DNA of 10,617 nucleotides from contig JBNMOT010000117.1 of assembly GCA_051275515.1 (NCBI GenBank), positions 1 through 10,617 of the forward strand, in the 5' to 3' direction. The notes beneath the pieces are model-generated. The model was given only the letters and a program-made list of their open reading frames with translations, made no database searches and was not told where the DNA came from. The translations under genes were made by a program, and so were the position numbers. This document shows positions 1-5,724 of this stretch, in pieces; position 1 is the first letter of the stretch, and the number at the start of each line of letters is the position of its first letter. The DNA comes from Oleispira sp051275515. GTDB lineage: Bacteria; Pseudomonadota; Gammaproteobacteria; Pseudomonadales; Oceanobacteraceae.

Positions 1-311
1 GCAAAATTAACCATTAAGCTGGGAGCAGAGTTATCCTGCATATTTATAAGTTCTTCTTTCACAAAATAAGCAATAAATAAAAAAGCGAGAATGCCTACCA
101 AGGGTGTAATAAGAGGCAGTACGCTAATGCTAAAATACGCAATCAAATATCCTGCCATGGGAAATAACGTATGCGTTAACGTAACCCCTAACAACCACAA
201 GCTGATTGTTCTTATATCTTTCATGCTAGAAGCACGTACAAGGGTCGCCAGAGCAACATCAATACCAATCCCAAGCCCCATTAATATGCAAGCAAAGAGG
301 ATATCAATCAT
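1..311 (-). CDS. Polytopic membrane protein, LysE/MntP-like, 3' part outside window
   Basis: The first 103 codons are visible and the frame is open to the window edge. The protein starts with a hydrophobic segment carrying a buried Asp (GLGIGIDVALA, about residues 12-22). Further hydrophobic segments lie at about 37-60 and 62-86, and a charged KEEL turn follows. A first helix with a glycine-rich stretch and an Asp, followed by a G-x-T-x-x-H helix, resembles the MntP/LysE superfamily of small metabolite and cation exporters; this is a recognition from memory, not an alignment. The ATG overlaps the TGA of the upstream diheme cytochrome gene in an ATGA arrangement, so the two are very likely translationally coupled and act together. 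A link to cytochrome function, metal export or redox transfer is possible but cannot be decided from a fragment. Confidence 0.6.
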   Translation of the reverse strand, partial: MIDILFACILMGLGIGIDVALATLVRASSMKDIRTISLWLLGVTLTHTLFPMAGYLIAYFSISVLPLITPLVGILAFLFIAYFVKEELINMQDNSAPSLMVNF

Positions 312-1957
312 TGTAAATTCCAGTTGAGGCGAATATCCCAAGAGTAACGGTGTTGTTCTTTAAGGGGCATCGTCTCTTCAACTTTTTTCAATACATTTTT
401 AGCCGGTTTCAATACGGCATCACGCCCAAAAATATAACTTTGTTCAGCGACTATTAATTTATACGTTTTATTTAATGCAAGCGCTCGCTCTTTAGAAGGG
501 GTGATCAAAGGATAAATAGACGCTAATGCTTCGACCGCTTCTTTATTAACTTGGCCATCATCATGAAACCAGCGAGTTAACATTTCACTGTTCTGCCTAA
601 ATTCATCACCTCCTCCTACGCGTTGAAAATAAGTAAGATACTCTCCATATTGATCTCCATATTGTTCTCCATGCTGAACTCCTTTTTCATTCCCTTTAGA
701 GCTCTTTTCTGAAGAAACAATAATGTTGGGAACATCCGTTATTTTTGTTAAATCAATATATCCCCAGCCCTGACGACCTTCTAACTTACGAGAAAATGAA
801 AATACTTGATCAATCGTACTGCCCAATGTTTTATGACAACCATTACAAGAAGCCATTTCCTGTTTATTCTGTTGACGCAGCTCGCCTTTTTTATTTTCAA
901 TGTAGCCATTAAGAATCCAACCAAATCCATTATCAATACCGCGATCACCAATATTTATTGTTTGGGGAAGCTGGCCTAATATTTTTTCTTTTGCTTCAAT
1001 AAAATAGGAACTTTTCAACGCTGAAATTGATTTAAACTTGGCTTTTTTCATGTAACGAACTTCTTTCATTCTAGGCGCATTATAGATGCTCTCATCTTCA
1101 TTAATGCCTAAGTAACGTACGGTATGCAAAAACTCCGTACCTTTTGGATACAGCATATACTCTATATTGATATTACTGGCATCACCCAAATAGACATGCG
1201 GATTATTGGCCTGATCTTCTTTTTGCGTTTGCTTAATAGACTGTTCTAATAGTGCTAAGTTTTGTAAATATAAGGCTTCAGAATATTGCCCTTCTAACTC
1301 TCTGAACTCTTTGGGTAGGCGTATCATTGCGTCCCCAGTAGAGCCATTAGTAGGCCAGAAGCTACTGGGCAGTGGCTTGTAATTATAAGCAATCCAATGA
1401 GACCCATCTTTGGCAATACCGTTTTCATAGAATGCTTTTTTTGGATAAGCCAAATTTTTTATTTCAGGCATTTCGCCTTTCCAGCTGGAGTCATTATTTA
1501 AGCGTTTAATAAAAGAAGAATAGTTGTCTTGGGAAACCCAATTCATTATTGTTTGATCATCGATTGCATCAATTTCTTTACTGCGGTCTTTAAATAGATT
1601 TTTCCAACTGTTCGTCATACCTTCATCAGAGAACTCATAATTTCCCTGAAGACTGCCGTCTTTAACAAAGTTAGGTCTTAAAGGATCGGTATAGGTTTGA
1701 TGACAGACATAGCAAGGATTTTTATCACCGTCTGTTTTTGTATAACATTGCGGTGGAATAACCGATTCAGCGTTGTACGTTTCATCATGTTCTAAATACG
1801 CTAATGCAGGTATTCCATCTCTCGACAAAGAGCTTTCTATTACCTTGGGCTCTTTTTCCTGATGATTATAATCAGAGCAGGCACTCGTAAAAGATATCGC
1901 AATGATGGGCATAAAGAGTACACGAACGGAAAACACTATTTGGCTCACAGGTTTCAT
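308..1957 (-). CDS. Diheme cytochrome c lipoprotein of unknown function
   Basis: A 549-residue exported protein. The N-terminus has K2, R12, a hydrophobic run and a lipobox-like TSAC with Cys27; Ser at +2 favours the outer membrane. Two CxxCH heme c attachment motifs are visible: CYVCH at 82-86 and CNGCH at 371-375, so it should be a c-type diheme protein facing the periplasm. The spacing between hemes (about 290 residues) is unlike small diheme cytochromes or MauG-type peroxidases that I can recognise. C71, just before the first heme site, is an extra cysteine. Residues 428-439 are three copies of a Q-[HY]-G-[ED] tetrapeptide. The start is supported by the signal sequence; the ribosome binding site is weak. 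A Pho-box-like promoter lies upstream, and the stop codon overlaps the start of the following membrane protein. The redox partner and substrate are unknown. Confidence 0.85.
   Translation of the reverse strand: MKPVSQIVFSVRVLFMPIIAISFTSACSDYNHQEKEPKVIESSLSRDGIPALAYLEHDETYNAESVIPPQCYTKTDGDKNPCYVCHQTYTDPLRPNFVKDGSLQGNYEFSDEGMTNSWKNLFKDRSKEIDAIDDQTIMNWVSQDNYSSFIKRLNNDSSWKGEMPEIKNLAYPKKAFYENGIAKDGSHWIAYNYKPLPSSFWPTNGSTGDAMIRLPKEFRELEGQYSEALYLQNLALLEQSIKQTQKEDQANNPHVYLGDASNINIEYMLYPKGTEFLHTVRYLGINEDESIYNAPRMKEVRYMKKAKFKSISALKSSYFIEAKEKILGQLPQTINIGDRGIDNGFGWILNGYIENKKGELRQQNKQEMASCNGCHKTLGSTIDQVFSFSRKLEGRQGWGYIDLTKITDVPNIIVSSEKSSKGNEKGVQHGEQYGDQYGEYLTYFQRVGGGDEFRQNSEMLTRWFHDDGQVNKEAVEALASIYPLITPSKERALALNKTYKLIVAEQSYIFGRDAVLKPAKNVLKKVEETMPLKEQHRYSWDIRLNWNLQ
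642..677. repeat. Three tandem 12-bp repeats inside the cytochrome gene
   Basis: The plus-strand units are tctccatattga, tctccatattgt and tctccatgctga. They keep the frame and encode the tetrapeptides QYGE, QYGD and QHGE (residues 428-439 of the diheme cytochrome). The first two units differ at only one base, which points to recent slippage or duplication. Confidence 0.85.
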
Positions 1958-1990
1958 ACTTCTGCCCAGTCATATTTTTTTGATGACTAA

Positions 1991-2024
1991 TTTATAAAGC
2001 ATTTATGTGACAGAAATATATCAA
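1991..2024 (-). promoter_or_regulatory. Pho-box-like promoter of the diheme cytochrome gene
   Basis: On the minus strand, TTGATATATTTCTGTCAC (2024-2007) fits the two-unit PhoB site. The second unit CTGTCAC is perfect, and the first unit TTGATAT matches 4 of 7 positions of CTGTCAT, separated by an A/T-only 4-bp spacer. Exactly 10 bp downstream is TATAAA (1996-1991), the usual distance between a Pho box and the -10 element in enterobacterial Pho promoters. The predicted transcript start would be about 25-30 bp before the ATG at 1957. This is recognition of a consensus, not proof of PhoB binding; no good -35 is seen at 17 bp, as expected for an activator-dependent promoter. Confidence 0.5.
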
Positions 2025-2066
2025 TCGATGTTTTAAGCAAAAATGAACTTATTTTTTATTGGTCAT

Positions 2067-2099
2067 AAAAAAAGGAAGAAGGTGACCCTTCTTCCTTTT
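2067..2099 (-). terminator. Rho-independent terminator of the PhoX-family gene
   Basis: A perfect 13-bp inverted repeat (2070-2082 and 2087-2099) with a 4-base loop. Read on the minus strand it is a GGAAGAAGG stem followed by a run of seven T (2073-2067). It lies about 40 bp past the stop of the PhoX-family gene and separates it from the cytochrome promoter. The other strand has only four T, so it may work weakly in both directions. Confidence 0.9.
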
Positions 2100-2136
2100 A
2101 ATGACGCTTCATCTAATCACTAAAATATTTTAATTC

Positions 2137-4065
2137 CTAGCGAGGGTCATACATCCATAATGTATTATTTTCTTGAAAACCATCTTCTCCAAGAAGAATA
2201 CGACCATCTTTCATAACCACAACGTTATCTGGTTGCGATAAATTATTGACATCACAACGTTCTGCGCCATCCAAAGAGCTACGGTAAGTAGCCCCCATAA
2301 TGACAGGCTCGATACGAGTAAGGCTATAATCACTTTCGATCTTGGCGCGATATACTCCACCGCAATCTTTTACGCGACTGGATAACTGTATATCTCCCTC
2401 ATCGTCAATCATGGTGTTATCTAAATCTGCAATAGCCAAATACATATAAGCAGCCGTTACCACTTCGTCTGCAACTTTATCAACACCTGTAACCGCTTCT
2501 TCAACACGATCTTGATGAATTGATATGCCTTCAAGTTTGCGCCATTCAGCGGTAGCGCCTAGTTGACGAGCTGCTTGACGAGATTCTAGGAAGGCTGAGC
2601 GATCATCCATTGACTGACCTGCGGTAACTTTACCGCCACCATTCTCCAATGTGGGATAGTTAACACCTGGTTGACGACCGGCTGTAACCCAGCCTGCCCA
2701 AGCTTCTACGTCGGCCAATGTCATGTAGCTTGATTCGCCTTCAACAAATTGATCTGTACCAATGTCATCGAACTCGTTAATCCAACTACCGATTTCAGCA
2801 TTATTGCCTGACGCTAATTCAACCCAAGTAACATCGAAACCGGTTACCGCTGGATCGTTTAAACCGGCGTCTTGCTGAAGCCTAGCTCCGTATAAAGTGC
2901 CAGCTGATAAATCATCCACGTTATCTGCAACAAACTTAAATAATACGCCTCCCGTATCATCTTGCGATGAATAAACAGTTTTACGGTCAGGCATCACTAC
3001 CGAATTTTCATGTTCGTAACGACCAATAGTAAAATGTTTTATCGGTACGGGAGCAGCAGATTCAGGATCCGTTATTTCTACGATATAGCCATAATCATAA
3101 GGATTGCTTGCATTATCGGATAATGCCCACATACCGGCTAACAAAGCATCATCAGCAATTTGAGCAGGACTGTTCCAACTGGGGTTTGTTGTTGAATCCA
3201 CCGACGTATTAACAACCCATTCTTCTGACGTTAAGGGCGTATTCCAAGGAGATACTGAACCAAAGCAATTAGCACCCGTTCCATTAACGCTCGCAAAATC
3301 AACCATCATTGCATCTAAAACACCCCAGTTACCCTGAGCATCTTTTGCAATATTCATCCGGCTCATGCCACCTGGGTAAAGCTCCCAGTTGGTGAAGAGA
3401 TAACCTTTACCCGGACCCGTTGCAATAAAACCGTTAAAGTCTGGCATGTTATTTTCAAAAATTTTGGTATCGCCCGCCAAGTTATAAATAGTACCTAAAC
3501 CATTTTCTAACTTACCACCCAGCGTTGAAGCGCTTTGTCCCAGAACTTTATATTGTCCATAAGCGGTTTGAACAGTTTGGCGTTCGTAATCACTTTTTGG
3601 CACAGGCAGATTGATCAAGGCATTAGGTAAATTATTAAAGTTGATACCTTCAATAACACCCACGGTTCCCGTGTTATAAGGAACAGCATTACCGTCGGTT
3701 TCAATATTACTGTCAGCAGGGTGCTGGGCGTTGAAGAATAAATCACCCTCTGACGTTAAGAATATACCGGTGACTTCTGCCCCTGTCGGTACAGTGGCCA
3801 TTCTGGTTAAGCCTTCGATTGGATTACCGGTCGTTGTCGCATCCTGCCCATCAGAGCCGCTAGTACCATCAGAGCCGCTAGTACCATCAGTTCCCTCATT
3901 GCCGTTCAGTCCAGCGATCCCTTGCTCACCAATCGTGCCTGGTGAACCTGAAATACCCGCGTCACTATTAGAACTGTCTGAGTCTGCACCGCAAGCAGCA
4001 AGCATACTGGTTGTTATCGCAAGTAATACAGCCTTGGATAGACCGTTTTTCTGAAGGATTCTCAT
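2137..4065 (-). CDS. PhoX/DUF839-family phosphatase-like lipoprotein with collagen-like stalk
   Basis: A 642-residue protein of the PhoX (DUF839) family, whose characterised members are iron- and calcium-dependent phosphomonoesterases. The N-terminus is a Sec lipoprotein signal (LAAC, Cys25, Gly at +2, so probably outer membrane). There is no twin-arginine motif, although characterised PhoX enzymes use Tat. Residues 37-75 are 13 uninterrupted Gly-X-Y triplets, a collagen-like stalk. The remainder carries stretches I recognise from the family: NCFGSVSPWNTP (C267), RYEHENSV (E351, E353), RKLEGISI (E512), KDCGGVYRAKI (C568) and QPDNVVV near the C-terminus. I have not mapped these residues onto a metal site. 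The start is supported by the lipoprotein signal and an upstream GAGAGAG. The gene has its own phased Pho box and a strong terminator, so it seems monocistronic. The likely role is phosphate scavenging from organic phosphates at the cell surface. Substrate and activity are inferred; 'phoX' would be a family label only. Confidence 0.85.
   Translation of the reverse strand: MRILQKNGLSKAVLLAITTSMLAACGADSDSSNSDAGISGSPGTIGEQGIAGLNGNEGTDGTSGSDGTSGSDGQDATTTGNPIEGLTRMATVPTGAEVTGIFLTSEGDLFFNAQHPADSNIETDGNAVPYNTGTVGVIEGINFNNLPNALINLPVPKSDYERQTVQTAYGQYKVLGQSASTLGGKLENGLGTIYNLAGDTKIFENNMPDFNGFIATGPGKGYLFTNWELYPGGMSRMNIAKDAQGNWGVLDAMMVDFASVNGTGANCFGSVSPWNTPLTSEEWVVNTSVDSTTNPSWNSPAQIADDALLAGMWALSDNASNPYDYGYIVEITDPESAAPVPIKHFTIGRYEHENSVVMPDRKTVYSSQDDTGGVLFKFVADNVDDLSAGTLYGARLQQDAGLNDPAVTGFDVTWVELASGNNAEIGSWINEFDDIGTDQFVEGESSYMTLADVEAWAGWVTAGRQPGVNYPTLENGGGKVTAGQSMDDRSAFLESRQAARQLGATAEWRKLEGISIHQDRVEEAVTGVDKVADEVVTAAYMYLAIADLDNTMIDDEGDIQLSSRVKDCGGVYRAKIESDYSLTRIEPVIMGATYRSSLDGAERCDVNNLSQPDNVVVMKDGRILLGEDGFQENNTLWMYDPR
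3851..3886. repeat. Two perfect 18-bp direct repeats in the collagen-like coding region
   Basis: Two adjacent identical 18-bp units (tcagagccgctagtacca on the plus strand), followed by a 4-base start of a third. Each unit encodes two Gly-X-Y triplets (GTSGSD), so copy number changes would lengthen or shorten the stalk in frame. Confidence 0.9.
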
Positions 4066-4110
4066 AATCTATTCTCTCTCGATTGTTATAAATCAATGAA
4101 TGAAGAGCAC

Positions 4111-4165
4111 AGACTAGCTGAAGAAAATGACAAATTTAATAAGATTAAATGACACTTTAATGTCA
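4111..4165 (-). promoter_or_regulatory. Phased Pho box and -10 element of the PhoX-family gene
   Basis: On the minus strand there are four hexamers in strict 11-bp phase: TGACAT (4165-4160), TGTCAT (4154-4149), CTTATT (4143-4138) and TGTCAT (4132-4127). Two are perfect Pho-box cores, one has a single mismatch and one is degenerate; the 5-bp spacers are almost all A/T. Exactly 10 bp beyond the last unit is TAGTCT (4116-4111), a plausible activator-dependent -10. An 11-bp repeat period is the hallmark of tandem PhoB dimers. The start codon lies about 45 bp further on. A second reading of 4149-4166 is a perfect inverted repeat ATGACA-N6-TGTCAT. Confidence 0.7.
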
Positions 4166-4231
4166 TCTAACTTTAAATAATCTACCTGGAAGTTTTCTGT
4201 CGGGGATTTATTATGATGATGAGGATACCGG

Positions 4232-4912
4232 CTAATAACGTTTTATAAAGATCACTATACGACGATTATCTTCACGCTGCTGATCGAGAGGTAGGTTTTG
4301 ATTATTGTCTTTGGGACGACTGTCGGCATAACCCGCTGCCTTTAATCGTTCTTTGTCTATTCCTTGAGTCAATAAATATTTAACGACATTAATCGCTCGA
4401 ACAGACGACAACTCCCAATTGGAAGGGAATTTCTCAGTATTGATCGGCAGGTCATCGGTATGGCCTTCAACTTCGACCGTATGAGTGTTATGACTGGTCT
4501 CACGTATGACTTGAGTGACTTGTTCTAGCGTTGCAATTGCATCTGATTTTATGTCCGCAGAACCCGATTTATACAGTGCAACATTGGCAAACTCTATCTT
4601 CACGCCCTTTGTATCTAACGTCACCGAGATCTGATCTTGCAAATTATTATTGTCTATTAATGATTCCAACCCTTTTTTAATATCGGTAAAAGGTGTGGGC
4701 GGTGTTTCACCTGTCATCATTTCGGACAGCCCTTCTTGCAGCGCTTCAATTTTTCCTTGGTTTAAATCTGATACCGATAGAATCATGACAAAGAACGCAA
4801 GCAACAAGGTAATGGCATCGGAATAAGTGATTAGCCAAGAGCTGGATGAGTCTTCAAAATTAGGGCGGCGGCGCCTTAAACTTCGATGTTTATGGGAAAC
4901 CGATTCTGACAT
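4232..4912 (-). CDS. MotB/PomB-like stator subunit of a non-flagellar motor
   Basis: A 226-residue inner-membrane protein. After a basic cytoplasmic tail (RSLRRRR, 10-16) there is one membrane helix at about 26-48 starting WLITYSD; D32 is in the position of the ion-carrying Asp of MotB/PomB. Residues 95-226 form an OmpA/MotB peptidoglycan-binding domain with VEGHTDDLPI (148-157), FPSNWELSS (162-170) and the terminal NRRIVIFI. It is short for a MotB (usually about 250-320), because the linker between helix and binding domain is under 50 residues. It is the last gene of the five-gene operon: its ATG shares one base with the TAA of the MotA-like gene (TAATG) and is preceded by GAGGAG. It should pair with that gene to form the peptidoglycan-anchored stator. 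No terminator is seen after it. Confidence 0.93.
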   Translation of the reverse strand: MSESVSHKHRSLRRRRPNFEDSSSSWLITYSDAITLLLAFFVMILSVSDLNQGKIEALQEGLSEMMTGETPPTPFTDIKKGLESLIDNNNLQDQISVTLDTKGVKIEFANVALYKSGSADIKSDAIATLEQVTQVIRETSHNTHTVEVEGHTDDLPINTEKFPSNWELSSVRAINVVKYLLTQGIDKERLKAAGYADSRPKDNNQNLPLDQQREDNRRIVIFIKRY

Positions 4913-5715
4913 TACAGCTCCTCTTCTATCGGCTGATAACGAGCGCTTGGCTTAAGGTAAGCATTCAACCGATCCTGCATATATAATCCGTCACGTTTCT
5001 CGGCTAATAATACAAACCCTTCAATGATCATTTGATCACGAAAATACCACGTCTCTTGTTTTTCAGTGACTTGATTTGCAGCGGGCTTAAAAAGAATATT
5101 CGCCAAAACAACACCATATAACGTTGTAATTAATGCCAATGCTAAACCCTTACCCAAGGCTGCCATATCACCATTCATATTATCGAGCATGATAATCAAG
5201 CCAATAATAGTACCGACCATACCAAAGCCGGGCGCATAGACAGCCATCGTATTTAATACTTTTGATTCTAAGGTCATCCGTTGCCAAGAGGCATCCATAT
5301 CGTCGGTTAATATAGTACGGATGTCATGGTTTTTATAACCATTACTCAATAAATCCATTCCGTGTGCTAAAAATAGATCTTTACGCTCTTTATCGGTGAG
5401 CGAAGCTTCTAACCCTGCAATTCCCTGTTGGCGATAGATCTGCCCCCATTCGATAAAACGTTGCACATGCAAACGTAAATGCTTCGTGCCCGTAGGCGCA
5501 TGAAAGAAAGTAGCAAACAATGCTTTCACTGCTTTGAGTACATCCGCAGTGGTATAGCTAATGAGAGATGCCCCAAATGTGCTTCCCGCGACTAATGCAA
5601 AGCTCGACACACTAATAAACATTAAATAATTATTGGTGCTCGATACAATGGCATAAATAAAGAGACCAATAGCAACGCTTATGCCCACCAGTGTGCTGAA
5701 CGAAAATCGATTCAT
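4912..5715 (-). CDS. MotA/PomA-like stator subunit of a non-flagellar motor
   Basis: A 267-residue protein of normal MotA length. Membrane helices are at about 8-25, 31-53, 157-178 and 187-209, with a cytoplasmic loop of about 100 residues between the second and third. R95 and E103 sit in R-Q-Q-G-I-A-G-L-E with the same 8-residue spacing as E. coli MotA R90 and E98, which contact FliG. Helix 3 has the APGFGMVGTIIGLI signature with the conserved Pro162; helix 4 has LALALITTLYGVVLAN. Thr169 and Thr197/Thr198 correspond roughly to threonines linked to sodium coupling in PomA, so sodium use is possible but not settled. It is cotranscribed between the FliF-FliG hybrid and the MotB-like gene; its ribosome binding site (AAGGACC) overlaps the stop region of the hybrid. 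ExbB/TolQ was considered and rejected because of the four-helix MotA plan and the MotB partner. Confidence 0.95.
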   Translation of the reverse strand: MNRFSFSTLVGISVAIGLFIYAIVSSTNNYLMFISVSSFALVAGSTFGASLISYTTADVLKAVKALFATFFHAPTGTKHLRLHVQRFIEWGQIYRQQGIAGLEASLTDKERKDLFLAHGMDLLSNGYKNHDIRTILTDDMDASWQRMTLESKVLNTMAVYAPGFGMVGTIIGLIIMLDNMNGDMAALGKGLALALITTLYGVVLANILFKPAANQVTEKQETWYFRDQMIIEGFVLLAEKRDGLYMQDRLNAYLKPSARYQPIEEEL

Positions 5716-5724
5716 AGAAGGTCC

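Noticed and set aside
91..327. Plus-strand 78-codon ORF at the left edge
   Set aside because: It lies over the well-supported minus-strand membrane protein gene, and the product has no recognisable features.
3731..4054. Plus-strand 107-codon ORF opposite the collagen-like region
   Set aside because: It is a mirror of the Gly-X-Y coding stretch (Pro/Ser-rich on the other strand), without a promoter or family match.
4232..5715. Zorya-type phage defence (ZorA and ZorB are MotA/MotB relatives)
   Set aside because: ZorA has a long cytoplasmic tail and is followed by ZorC, ZorD or ZorE. Here the MotA-like protein is of normal length and the partners are a FliG hybrid and outer-membrane proteins.
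4232..5715. ExbB/ExbD or TolQ/TolR energiser pair
   Set aside because: The four-helix MotA plan, R95/E103 loop charges and the OmpA-like peptidoglycan domain with NWELS fit MotA/MotB, not ExbB/ExbD.
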